64,000 nt of DNA, taken from positions 1-64,000 of the forward strand of contig NZ_JAAAMH010000006.1 in NCBI RefSeq assembly GCF_024105655.1. Direction: 5' to 3'. This stretch comes from Aliihoeflea sp. 40Bstr573. Lineage in GTDB: Bacteria; Pseudomonadota; Alphaproteobacteria; Rhizobiales; Rhizobiaceae. A program made the translations under genes and the position numbers. Positions 16,176 to 26,441 of the stretch are shown in pieces; position 1 is the first letter of the stretch; every line of letters starts with the position of its first letter. A model generated the notes under the pieces. That model was not told the DNA's origin, searched no databases, and saw only the letters and a program-made list of their open reading frames with translations.

Positions 16176-17483
16176 CTAGTTCACCGTCTTCAGCGCGGTC
16201 GCATGGGCGCCTATGCAATAGCCTTGCTCGAGCCCGCGCTTGATCGCGGCGCGAAAGTGGATGCCGCCATAAAGCCGCGACATGGCCGCTTCCTCCGCCG
16301 CGGCCTCAAAGTCCGGATAAGATCGTACGCCAAGCCCTTCGTCGACATGCGTTGCGTCGTCGAAAGCGAACCCTTCGCCAAAATGCGCCGTCAGCACCGC
16401 CGCGGCCGCGCCCGACTGCGTCGAGTGTCCGCTCGGATATTCCGGGAAGGGTGGCGTGATCAGGATCGGTTGCCATTCGGGCTCGATCAGACGGCGGATA
16501 TAAGTGACGGGCCGGATGAGGTCGAACTCGTATTTCGCATGCCAGCAGCCGATAAAGGCATCGGCCATTGCAATGCCGAGGCGTGCGAGGAGGTCCACGC
16601 GTTCAGCACTGTCGGCACCGCGCTCCTGCAGGATCTCCATTGCGATGGAAATCCAGTGGCCGGGCGGCGTCGGCGAGAGCATCGGGTCGTCCGACCAGAA
16701 CCGCGCGATCGCTGTCTGTTCGGGCGTCAAATCCTTCGACGTCTCGTAGACTTCCATCGCCTCGGTATGGAAATCGGAGCCGGCTTCCTCGCTGTAGGCC
16801 GGCGGTGGGGGCAGGGGGCACGACGCGCCGGTCGGCATGGCGAACGTCCGGTTGTCGCCCCATTCGGGCAAGAGCGGCGCCTGCTGCTGCGCAACGAGGC
16901 TCGTCGGCGCCCATGCGCCAGGCCCGTCACTCGGCGTGTGGTTGAACGGAAAACCCATATTCTCGACGACCGCGCCGCCGTCTTCCTTCGACCAGTGGAG
17001 AATGTGCGCACCCACCGCCTCGCCGAACGCCATGCTGCGCGCGGCGACGTCTTCGGGCCGGCCGGCCGTGGTGATCTGCGAAAGCTGCGCCTCCATCGCC
17101 TTCATCGCACGCTGGCCGGTCGGTCCGGTGTTGCCGAAGAAATTGCGCACGCCGAAGGCCATCGCCGCCTGCATGACGACCGCCTCGTCGTAGATCGCGT
17201 CGGCGTCGCGGGCAGGCGCGGGCGCAAGACCGTTCAGTTGGCCGGCCAGCGAGGCGAGGCCCATGCCGCCCGCCGAGGCCTCATAGGCGGTCACGCCGAG
17301 ATAGGCGAAGGCGCGGCTGGCGACCGGCGGCGAATAGGTCGGCGTATGGCGCACGAGTTCCAGCACCATGCGATACCAGTTGTGCAGGACCTGATCGGGG
17401 CCTGGCCGCTCCTGCGCAGCCGCGCCTGGCGCCGATGACGCGAGCAGAAAGAGAACGGCCAGAAGGGATCGAATACTGTTCAC
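16176..17483 (-). CDS. Vanadium-dependent haloperoxidase / PAP2-superfamily protein, exported
   Basis: 435 residues from GTG 17483 with GAGG upstream; residues 1-26 form a signal peptide (cleavage near GAAAQ). The vanadate/phosphate pocket is complete in its first parts: KYEFDLIRPVT (K-x6-RP), EYPSGHSTQSG (PSGH) and SRLYGGIHF (SR-x5-H). The Asp four residues after the last His in classical haloperoxidases is Ala here (HFRAA). It could oxidise halides with hydrogen peroxide or act as an acid phosphatase; sequence alone does not decide. It is coupled to the CRTAC1-like gene. Haloperoxidase plus CRTAC1 pairs recur in marine bacteria, as far as I recall. Confidence 0.85.
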   Translation of the reverse strand: MNSIRSLLAVLFLLASSAPGAAAQERPGPDQVLHNWYRMVLELVRHTPTYSPPVASRAFAYLGVTAYEASAGGMGLASLAGQLNGLAPAPARDADAIYDEAVVMQAAMAFGVRNFFGNTGPTGQRAMKAMEAQLSQITTAGRPEDVAARSMAFGEAVGAHILHWSKEDGGAVVENMGFPFNHTPSDGPGAWAPTSLVAQQQAPLLPEWGDNRTFAMPTGASCPLPPPPAYSEEAGSDFHTEAMEVYETSKDLTPEQTAIARFWSDDPMLSPTPPGHWISIAMEILQERGADSAERVDLLARLGIAMADAFIGCWHAKYEFDLIRPVTYIRRLIEPEWQPILITPPFPEYPSGHSTQSGAAAAVLTAHFGEGFAFDDATHVDEGLGVRSYPDFEAAAEEAAMSRLYGGIHFRAAIKRGLEQGYCIGAHATALKTVN

Positions 17484-17685
17484 GCGGGCCTCGCTCGGCG
17501 ATGCTGGGGCATGTCGTGAACAGTAAGCTGGAGGCCTGATCGCCCGCAAGCGGTCTGCGATGGCCATCGGTGACGAGAACGAAGCTGCAAAGGGTTCGCA
17601 TCGACCAGGGCCACGACTGCGGCCCGAGCTTTCGCTCGCACCATCGGAGGCGTAAGCGCAGTAAACTTGTCGTGCGATAGGAAAT
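17484..17685. other. Intergenic region between the haloperoxidase operon and tRNA-Ala
   Basis: No gene is supported. It should hold the promoter of the leftward haloperoxidase/CRTAC1 unit. Confidence 0.4.
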
Positions 17686-17761
17686 TGGTGGAGCCAAGCG
17701 GGATCGAACCGCTGACCTCCTGCATGCCATGCAGGCGCTCTCCCAGCTGAGCTATGGCCCC
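17686..17761 (-). tRNA. tRNA-Ala (GGC anticodon)
   Basis: On the minus strand a 76-base tRNA starts GGGGCCA and ends TGGCTCCACCA, with a 7-bp acceptor stem (one G-U) and an encoded CCA end. The D-arm is AGCTCAGCTGGGAGAGC. The anticodon stem CCTGC/GCAGG encloses loop ATGGCAT, giving anticodon GGC. The T-arm carries GGTTCGATCC. It precedes the TIGR02300-aroA-cmk-rpsA block, a conserved location in this order. Confidence 0.97.
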
Positions 17762-17864
17762 GAACCGGCGGTATCTGCCGGTGCGAGGCGGCTTCTAGCG
17801 CCGCCTCGGATCGATTGCAAGCCCAAAAGCGCGGGAAACAGTGCTTCGGGCAGGCGACCTGACG

Positions 17865-18254
17865 TCAGTGGTCTTCGTCGTCGTCGCCGACGCCGATTAT
17901 GTCGTCGAGGCCGTCATCGTCCTCGTCTTCGTCGTCGGCCAGGAACGTGTCGTCGTCATCGTCGTCCAGATCGACATCGTCGTCACTGTCGTCGACGTCG
18001 GGACCGCCCGAGCCGGCCTTGGTTTCCTCGTCGGCTTCCTCGAGCGAAACCGTGTCGGCGTCGCCCTCCTCGACCTCTTCGACTTCCTTCTCTTCGACCT
18101 CTTCCTCTTCCTCGATCGGCGAGCCGCTCTCGAAATAGGATCGGGGATAGGACTGTCCGGTATAGGGCGAGACGACCGGGTCCTTGTTCAGGTCGTAGAA
18201 CTTACGGCCCGTCTCGGGGCAGATGCGCTTGGTGCCAAGTTCGGGTTTAGCCAC
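17865..18254 (-). CDS. TIGR02300 family acidic protein
   Basis: 129 residues. The conserved core AKPELGTKRICPETGRKFYD followed by LNKDPVVSPYTGQSYPRS defines this alphaproteobacterial family of unknown function; the Cys suggests a small zinc-ribbon-like half-site. From about residue 45 it is an extreme Glu/Asp tail (EEEEEVEEKEVEEVEE, then DDDDDD tracts), probably disordered. GTG 18254 is preferred over ATG 18266 because GAGG sits six bases before it. The gene lies between tRNA-Ala and aroA, divergent from aroA. Confidence 0.9.
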   Translation of the reverse strand: MAKPELGTKRICPETGRKFYDLNKDPVVSPYTGQSYPRSYFESGSPIEEEEEVEEKEVEEVEEGDADTVSLEEADEETKAGSGGPDVDDSDDDVDLDDDDDDTFLADDEDEDDDGLDDIIGVGDDDEDH

Positions 18255-18469
18255 GGTGAGCCTCATCGTGTCTTCGGGCTTCGACGCCGCCCGCATGGTC
18301 CCGGTCGACGGGACAGGCAAGGCGGTCGCGTTCGGATGAAAAGTGCGGTCCCCATAAACACTGAATGACCGACTGTCAAAGCCTATGTCAACGGGTGATC
18401 GCCTTAGCCGCGCGCCCAGGGCGAGCACGAATGGCGGGCAGGGATGACCAGCACGAAAACGCGTGTTAG

Positions 18470-20502
<2,033 letters not shown>

Positions 20503-20580
20503 GTCCTGAAGAGCGGACGGCCTGCCTCGCGCCCCAAAAACGGTTGCGATCGCGGGCATTCAGCTTTTCGAAACGAAATC

Positions 20581-20639
20581 GGCCCCGTCGCATCCAGCGC
20601 CGACTTTTCGATCCTCAGGGATCGATGCGACACGGGCCC
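20581..20639 (+). promoter_or_regulatory. Structured 5' leader upstream of rpsA
   Basis: GTCGCATC (20587-20594) pairs with GATGCGAC (20624-20631), extended by GGCCC (20581-20585) with GGGCC (20634-20638). Inside, TCGATCC (20608-20614) and GGATCGA (20619-20625) can form a competing or coaxial hairpin with loop TCAG. It ends 58 bases before the rpsA start. S1 autoregulates its own translation through leader structure in other proteobacteria, so this may be the equivalent element, although no homology was checked. Confidence 0.45.
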
Positions 20640-20696
20640 AGATCAACACCAACCCCGGCGCCGCTCGAGGCCATGCCCGAGCTTCCAGGAGCTTAA

Positions 20697-22400
20697 ATGT
20701 CAAACGCAAACCCCACCCGTGACGATTTCGCCAGCCTGCTCGAGGAGTCGTTCTCCGAGAACCATTCCGCAGAAGGCTCGGTCGTCAAGGGTATTGTTAC
20801 GGCCATCGAAAAAGACATGGCCATCATCGACGTCGGCCTGAAGGTCGAAGGCCGTGTGCCGCTGAAGGAGTTCGGCGCCAAGGCCAAGGACGGCCAGCTG
20901 AACGTCGGCGACGAAGTCGAAGTCTATGTCGAGCGCATCGAGAACGCGCTGGGCGAAGCCATGCTGTCGCGCGACAAGGCACGCCGCGAGGAAAGCTGGG
21001 TCAAGCTTGAAGCCAAGTTCGAGGCCGGCGAGCGCGTCGAAGGCATCATCTTCAATCAGGTCAAGGGCGGCTTCACGGTCGATCTCGACGGTGCCGTGGC
21101 CTTCCTGCCGCGTTCGCAGGTCGACATTCGCCCGATCCGCGACGTCACCCCGCTAATGCACAACCCGCAGCCCTTCGAAATCCTGAAGATGGACAAGCGC
21201 CGCGGCAACATCGTCGTTTCGCGTCGCACCGTCCTCGAAGAGAGCCGTGCAGAGCAGCGTTCCGAGATCGTCCAGAACCTCGAAGAGGGTCAGGTCGTCG
21301 AGGGCGTGGTCAAGAACATCACCGACTACGGCGCGTTCGTGGATCTGGGTGGCATCGACGGCCTGTTGCACGTCACGGACATGGCCTGGCGCCGCGTCAA
21401 CCATCCGACGGAAATCCTGTCGATCGGCCAGACCGTCAAGGTCCAGATCATCCGCATCAACCAGGAAACCCACCGCATCTCGCTCGGCATGAAGCAGCTC
21501 GAGGCGGATCCGTGGGAAGGCATCGGCACGCGTTACCCGATCGGCAAGCGCGTCACCGGCAAGGTCACGAACATCACCGACTACGGTGCGTTCGTCGAGC
21601 TGGAGCCGGGCATCGAAGGCCTCATCCACGTCTCCGAGATGTCCTGGACCAAGAAGAACGTCCACCCCGGCAAGATCCTGTCGACGACTCAGGAAGTCGA
21701 CGTGGTCGTGCTCGAAGTGGACCCGCAGAAGCGCCGCATTTCGCTCGGTCTCAAGCAGACGCTCGAGAATCCTTGGGAAGTGTTCGCCCGCACCTATCCG
21801 TCCGGCTCGATCGTCGAGGGCGAGGTCAAGAACAAGACCGAATTCGGCCTGTTCATTGGTCTCGAGGGCGATGTCGACGGCATGGTTCACCTCTCCGACC
21901 TCGACTGGACGCGTCCGGGCGAGCAGGTCATCGAGGAGTACAACCGCGGCGACATGGTTCAGGCGCAGGTTCTCGACGTCGACATCGAGAAGGAGCGTAT
22001 CTCGCTCGGCATCAAGCAGCTCGGCAAGGATGCGATCGGCGATGCCGCCGCTTCCGGCGAACTGCGCAAGGGCGCGATCGTCACCTGTGAAGTCACCGCC
22101 ATCAAGGACGGCGGCATCGAGGTCAACCTCGTCGACCACGACATCGAGAGCTTCGTGAAGCGCTCGGACCTGTCGCGCGACCGCGACGAGCAGCGCCCCG
22201 AGCGCTTCTCGGTCGGCCAGAAGGTCGACGCCCGCGTCACGCAGTTCGACAAGAAGACCCGCCGTCTGTCCGTCTCCATCAAGGCGCTCGAAATCGCCGA
22301 GGAGAAGGAAGCGGTTGCCCAGTACGGTTCGACCGATTCGGGTGCTTCGCTTGGCGATATTCTCGGCGCCGCGCTGAAGAAGCAGAACACCGACAACTAA
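20697..22400 (+). CDS. rpsA: 30S ribosomal protein S1
   Basis: 567 residues with six S1 (OB-fold) repeats. Repeats 3-6 are the clearest, with GxVKNITDYGAFVDLGGIDG, GKVTNITDYGAFVELEPG, GEVKNKTEFGLFIGLEGDVDG and GxKVDARVTQFD-type starts, each ending in a RRISLGxKQ-like strand. S1 binds mRNA on the small subunit and helps initiate structured or SD-poor messages. AGGAG lies upstream of ATG 20697. A strong intrinsic terminator follows. Confidence 0.98.
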   Translation: MSNANPTRDDFASLLEESFSENHSAEGSVVKGIVTAIEKDMAIIDVGLKVEGRVPLKEFGAKAKDGQLNVGDEVEVYVERIENALGEAMLSRDKARREESWVKLEAKFEAGERVEGIIFNQVKGGFTVDLDGAVAFLPRSQVDIRPIRDVTPLMHNPQPFEILKMDKRRGNIVVSRRTVLEESRAEQRSEIVQNLEEGQVVEGVVKNITDYGAFVDLGGIDGLLHVTDMAWRRVNHPTEILSIGQTVKVQIIRINQETHRISLGMKQLEADPWEGIGTRYPIGKRVTGKVTNITDYGAFVELEPGIEGLIHVSEMSWTKKNVHPGKILSTTQEVDVVVLEVDPQKRRISLGLKQTLENPWEVFARTYPSGSIVEGEVKNKTEFGLFIGLEGDVDGMVHLSDLDWTRPGEQVIEEYNRGDMVQAQVLDVDIEKERISLGIKQLGKDAIGDAAASGELRKGAIVTCEVTAIKDGGIEVNLVDHDIESFVKRSDLSRDRDEQRPERFSVGQKVDARVTQFDKKTRRLSVSIKALEIAEEKEAVAQYGSTDSGASLGDILGAALKKQNTDN

Positions 22401-22430
22401 GCCTTCGCGGCTTCGTTGAACGGACAGGAA

Positions 22431-22461
22431 AGCCCCGCCGGATCGCTCCGGCGGGGCTTTT
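22431..22461 (+). terminator. Intrinsic terminator of rpsA
   Basis: AGCCCCGCCGGA (22431-22442) pairs with TCCGGCGGGGCT (22447-22458) across TCGC and is followed by TTT. It is 30 bases after the rpsA stop. Confidence 0.92.
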
Positions 22462-22559
22462 GCATTTCGCCTCAGCGGAACTTCTTACGGCCCTCCACGT
22501 TCCATTTTACAGGACGGCAACAACCCGTCACCAAGGTGCAGAACGTGGAAGGAAACGCG

Positions 22560-22757
22560 ATGAATTGGAATCAGATCGAAGGCAACTGGGAACAGTTCAA
22601 GGGCAAGGCTCAGCAGCAATGGGGCAAGCTCACAAATGACGATCTCGACGTGATCAAGGGCAACCGCAAGGAGCTCGCCGGCAAGATTCAGGCTCACTAC
22701 GGCAAGAGCGAGGAGGAGGCCGAGCGCGAGATCGACGATTGGTCGGCCCGTCACTGA
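22560..22757 (+). CDS. CsbD family stress-response protein
   Basis: 65 residues. MNWNQIEGNWEQFKGKAQQQ with WGKLTNDDLDVIKGNRKELAG is the CsbD/YjbJ family, a small hydrophilic, probably intrinsically flexible stress protein of unknown mechanism. GGAAGGAAA precedes ATG 22560. It is monocistronic, bracketed by the rpsA terminator and its own. Upstream TTGCAT...TACGGCC sequence shows no clear promoter that I would name. Confidence 0.93.
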   Translation: MNWNQIEGNWEQFKGKAQQQWGKLTNDDLDVIKGNRKELAGKIQAHYGKSEEEAEREIDDWSARH

Positions 22758-22809
22758 TCCGATGACGACTGGCCGCTCGCTTCACCGCGAGCGGTCCCGG
22801 TCCGGCAGA

Positions 22810-22837
22810 AGGCCCCGCTTTCGAGCGGGGCCTTTTT
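22810..22837 (+). terminator. Intrinsic terminator of csbD
   Basis: AGGCCCCGCT (22810-22819) and AGCGGGGCCT (22824-22833) form a perfect 10-bp stem with a TTCG tetraloop and a T5 tail. A further hairpin, CCGCTCGC/GCGAGCGG, lies just before it at about 22773-22794. Confidence 0.93.
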
Positions 22838-22911
22838 CTTTGGCGCTCGCCACTGGCAGGCGAAAGCCGCTGCCGCTACGTTCCGCCCCGACCGAACAAT
22901 GCGAGTCCTCG

Positions 22912-23943
22912 ATGAAGACGATATTCTCTCCCCGCCACGCTGGCCATTCCGGCAATCTCGAACTCATCGATGGCGACATCGTCCCAGCCTTCGAGATGCC
23001 GTCCCGGGCCGAATTCATCAGGGCGCGAATCGAGGAGGTCGGCCTCGGTCCTGTCCTGGAACCCGCCGCGCACGATCTGGAAACGGCGAAGAAGGTCCAC
23101 AGGCCGGGCTTCATCGATTTCCTGCCGCAGGTCTATCCTGAATGGGAGAAGACAGGGCGCAGCGGAACCGCCATGCCCTTCACCTGGCCGACGCGCGGGC
23201 TGCGCGGCGATGTCGAGCCGAAGACGATCGACGCCCGCCTCGGCTTCTATTCCTTCGACGGCGGCGCGACCTTCGTCAAGGGAACGTGGGACGCGATCAA
23301 GTCTTCGCATGACGCGGCGCTGACGGCAGCCGGGCTGGTCCAGGTCGGCGAACGCGCCGCCTTCGCCCTTTGTCGGCCGCCCGGCCACCACGCCGGTTCA
23401 AGTTTCATGGGCGGCTACTGCTTCATCAACAACGCCGCGGTCGCCGCGCAATGGTTCCTCGACCAGGGAGCCAGACGCGTTTCGATCCTCGACGTCGACT
23501 ATCACCACGGCAACGGCACGCAGGAAATCTTCTATGCGCGCCCCGACGTGCAGGTCATCAACCTCCACGCCGATCCCATGGTCGAATACCCGTTCTTCCT
23601 CGGCCATGCCGATGAGACGGGAGCGGGCGCCGGCGAAGGCTTCAATCACAACTTCCCGATGTCCTTCGGCACGACTTACGACCAATGGGCCGAAGCGCTG
23701 GAAGAAGGTTGCCGCCGTCTCACCGCCTACGCGCCCGAAATCGTCATCGTTTCGCTTGGCGTGGACACATACGAGAAGGACCCCATTTCGAAGTTCAAGC
23801 TGACGACCGGCGACTACCCGAAGATCGGTCGCCGCATCGCAGCGCTCGGTCTGCCGACGCTCTTCGTCATGGAAGGCGGCTACGCCGTCGCCGAAATCGC
23901 CGTCAATGCGGTCGGCGTGCTGCAGGGGTTCGAAGGAGCCTGA
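22912..23943 (+). CDS. Histone deacetylase superfamily, acetylpolyamine amidohydrolase-like
   Basis: 343 residues, the length of Mycoplana ramosa acetylpolyamine amidohydrolase. The N-terminus (MKTIFSPRHAGHSGNLELID, then EMPSRAEFIRARIEEVGLG) follows the same plan. The zinc/charge-relay site is intact: RPPGHHAG (catalytic His pair), GGYCFINNAA, ILDVDYHHGNGTQEIF (Asp and His ligands), GVDTYEKDP (third ligand Asp) and the Tyr of EGGYAV. It likely removes acetyl groups from acetylated polyamines or other acyl-amines in the cytoplasm. No polyamine genes adjoin it, so the substrate is inferred from family length and N-terminus only. Confidence 0.87.
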   Translation: MKTIFSPRHAGHSGNLELIDGDIVPAFEMPSRAEFIRARIEEVGLGPVLEPAAHDLETAKKVHRPGFIDFLPQVYPEWEKTGRSGTAMPFTWPTRGLRGDVEPKTIDARLGFYSFDGGATFVKGTWDAIKSSHDAALTAAGLVQVGERAAFALCRPPGHHAGSSFMGGYCFINNAAVAAQWFLDQGARRVSILDVDYHHGNGTQEIFYARPDVQVINLHADPMVEYPFFLGHADETGAGAGEGFNHNFPMSFGTTYDQWAEALEEGCRRLTAYAPEIVIVSLGVDTYEKDPISKFKLTTGDYPKIGRRIAALGLPTLFVMEGGYAVAEIAVNAVGVLQGFEGA

Positions 23944-23982
23944 AGCGAGGGAGACGGCATCCCGTCTCCCTCCAGCCATGCT

Positions 23983-25100
23983 TTATCGCGTCGTGAACTC
24001 GAATGCCTTCGTCAGTCGCAGTCCGACCACATGCATCGAGGTCTTCGGCATGCACATAGGCGTAGCCTACACTGACGTCGAAGCCGTTGTCGAAGGCATA
24101 TCCGGCCGAGACCTGAGCGAGCAGATCGGATTGGTCGCCTCCATCACGCAGATCGAGGCGGCGGATCGTGCCGGCGAGCTCGCCATGCCACGGGCCGTTC
24201 TCCAGCGAACATGCCAGCCGTTAGGTAAAGTGCGTCGTCTGGCGATCCGAACGCATTAGCGAGATAGGCCGCCTCGCCGGAAATGGCCAATGTCGAGCCG
24301 TTCGCCAATTCGGATTCGCGGGTAAGACCCGCCACGAAGCCGTTCTCGTCGTAGTCGTCGCCAAACCCTGCGCTCAGGTGGCGATAGCCCAGATGATAGG
24401 AAATGCCGTCGAGCCCAGGCAATTCCGCACCGTCCAGCGTTACGGAGAAATTGTCCAGCCGTCCTGTGTTCCCGGCACCGCCGTCAAAGCGGGACAGGCG
24501 CCCGCGGTTCGTGAAAGCCGATTCCGACAGCACCGACGTATCGGCGGTGAAGATGTTGGCGCCAAGCGTGTGAGTATCATAGGCAGTGGCGAAGGCGTGC
24601 GACAGGGCGAAGCCGACTTGCTCCGAAAGTTCGTAGTCTTCGACGAGCTCCGTTCCATAGACGCCCGGCGTGATATCCCAGGCTCTCCCGAAGCCAGGCC
24701 CGAACTTGCCTGCCAGAAACGTGGTCGCACCGTTCGAAAGCTCCAGATTGAGCGTATCGACATAAAGCCCGATGTCGCCGAACGCCCGATCATCGAAGGG
24801 CATAGGGTCCAAAACGGATTCGGCGGTGATCCCGGCATTGATCGCCGCAAGCGGTGTCAGGAACACCTTCAGTCCGAGCTCGCCCTCGAAGAAGAGGTCG
24901 TTCACCTCGCCTGCGGGATCGTCGGACGAGACGACGAAGTCACTGCCGATCGCAAGTTCGCCGGAGCCCTCGATATATGGATATGCGATCGGCGCAGGTT
25001 GGCTGTCGGCGATGTCGGCGGCGCTCGCCGCCGACATTGCAGCAAGGATTGTGGCGATAGCCGCCGTCCTTGCCGCGCAATTGGAATAGGTTTTTCTCAT
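23983..25100 (-). pseudogene. Outer-membrane beta-barrel protein gene with two frameshifts
   Basis: The start MRKTYSNCAARTAA has a signal peptide (about 1-28, ending SAASA-AD). Alternating-hydrophobicity strands follow (IEGSGELAIGSDFVVSS, YELSEQVGFALSHAFATAYD, GISYHLGYRHLSAGF). The uninterrupted frame stops at 24144 after MFAGERPVAW. Shifting +1 near 24199-24207 restores GPWHGELAGTIRRLDL and DQSDLLAQVSAGYAFDNGFD. Shifting +1 again near 24028-24048 restores MHVVGLRLTKAFEFTTR and a TAA at 23983, a plausible barrel end. Two single-base insertions therefore break the last ~70 codons. The function of the intact form (porin-like or surface barrel) is unknown. Confidence 0.72.
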
Positions 25101-25146
25101 GAAAATGCTCCAGTCGATACGTGCGGGGATATTGAATTGCGGGCCT

Positions 25147-26359
25147 TCACGCGGCCGGTGGGGACCAGCTCGGGAACGGATCGGGCAATCCCTTCCACAG
25201 ATCCGGCATGAAGATCGGCGCGTCGACGAGGCACGCATCGAGTTCGGCCTTGATGCGCACCTCGTTCATTGGATGCGTGCCGATGAAGACGATCTCCTGT
25301 CGCCGATCGCCCCAGACCGGATCGAGATAGTCCGCCATCGCCGCGTGCCATTCGGGGTCGTTCGGCCAACGCGCCTTCGGCACCGCGGCCCACCACCAGC
25401 CGCGCTTTTGCGTCCGCACGAGCGCGCCGGCCTGGCTAATCTCGCCAACGAAGTCCGGCCGCGTCGCCGGCCAGAAAAAGCCCTTTGCACGGATCACGCC
25501 CGGCCATGCGCGGTTGACGAATTCCTTCAGCTTCGCCGGCTGGAACGGGCGTCTGGCGCGATAGACGAAGGAGCGCACGCCATATTTCTCAGTCTCCGGC
25601 ACGTGGTCGGCAAAGCCGTTCAGTTCCTTGAACCACAGCGGATGCGTCTCGGCCTTGGCGAAATCGAACCGGCCGGTGCCGAGAATGTCGCCCAGGTCGA
25701 CGCGGCCGAAATCCGTCTCGATCACATGCGCGTCCGGGTTGAGTGCCCGGATGATGCTGCGCGCCATGTCCAGTTTGCCCGTTTCGGCGCTGCCGATCTT
25801 GTTGAGCACGATCGTGTCGGCGAATTCGATCTGCTCGACGAGGAGGTCGACCAGCGCCCGATCGTCGCCTTCGCCCGCAGTCTCGCCTCGATCGCGCAGG
25901 AAATCGGAGGAGGAATAGTCCTTCAGGAGATTGGTTGCATCGACCACCGTTACCATCGTGTCGAGCCGTGCGATGTCGGAAAGGCTCTGGCCCGCCTCGT
26001 CGCGGAACTCGAAGGTGGCGGCGACCGGAAGCGGTTTTGATATTTCCGGTCGATTCGATCAGCAGGTGGTCGAACCGACCTTCGGCGGCAAGGCGGCGCA
26101 CTTCTGCCAGAAGATCGTCGCGCAGCGTGCAGCAGATGCAGCCATTGGTCATCTCGACCAGCTTCTCGTCCGTACGCGAAAGTTTTGCCCCGCCTTCCCG
26201 CACCAGCGCGGCATCGATGTTCACCTCGCTCATGTCGTTGACGATGACCGCGACGCGCCGGCCCTCGCGATTGTTGAGGACGTGGTTCAGGAGCGTCGTC
26301 TTGCCAGCACCCAGAAAGCCGGAAAGCACGGTGACGGGCAGGCGTGAATCGGCACGCAT
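25147..26359 (-). pseudogene. CobW/COG0523 zinc metallochaperone GTPase, single frameshift
   Basis: The first part has [17 protein letters not shown] (Walker A), the metal-site GCICCTL (CxCC) and HLLIESTG. It then leaves the frame at a run of three A/T bases (26043-26045). Removing one base gives [20 protein letters not shown] and joins [14 protein letters not shown], the start of the second frame, which continues with IVLNKIG (NKxD-like) and the CobW C-terminal domain to 25147. Intact length would be about 403 residues. A Zur-type palindrome upstream says it was part of the zinc-starvation response, delivering zinc to client proteins. Either a real mutation or a homopolymer error explains the break. 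Confidence 0.88.
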
Positions 26360-26368
26360 CGATATCTC

Positions 26369-26390
26369 CGCGTTATACTATTACATTGGA
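26369..26390 (-). promoter_or_regulatory. Zur-type operator of the cobW-like gene
   Basis: On the minus strand TGTAAT-AGT-ATAACG, a near-palindrome matching the half-site of the znuA operator (TGTAAT-GAT-ATTACA). It lies 10-30 bases before the start codon. Confidence 0.7.
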
Positions 26391-26399
26391 TGTGCAAAC

Positions 26400-26427
26400 A
26401 AAGGGGCGGCGCAGGCACCGCCCCTTT
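26400..26427 (-). terminator. Intrinsic terminator of znuA
   Basis: AAAGGGGCGG (26400-26409) pairs with CCGCCCCTTT (26418-26427). The minus strand continues TTTGTTTG. It lies 15 bases after the znuA stop and separates it from cobW. Confidence 0.85.
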
Positions 26428-26441
26428 GTGAGAAGGTTTGC

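Noticed and set aside
14732-16243. Open frame of 503 codons on the plus strand opposite the CRTAC1-like gene
   Set aside because: It is an antisense shadow of a high-GC gene: Arg/Pro/Ala-rich, no family resemblance, no ribosome-binding site.
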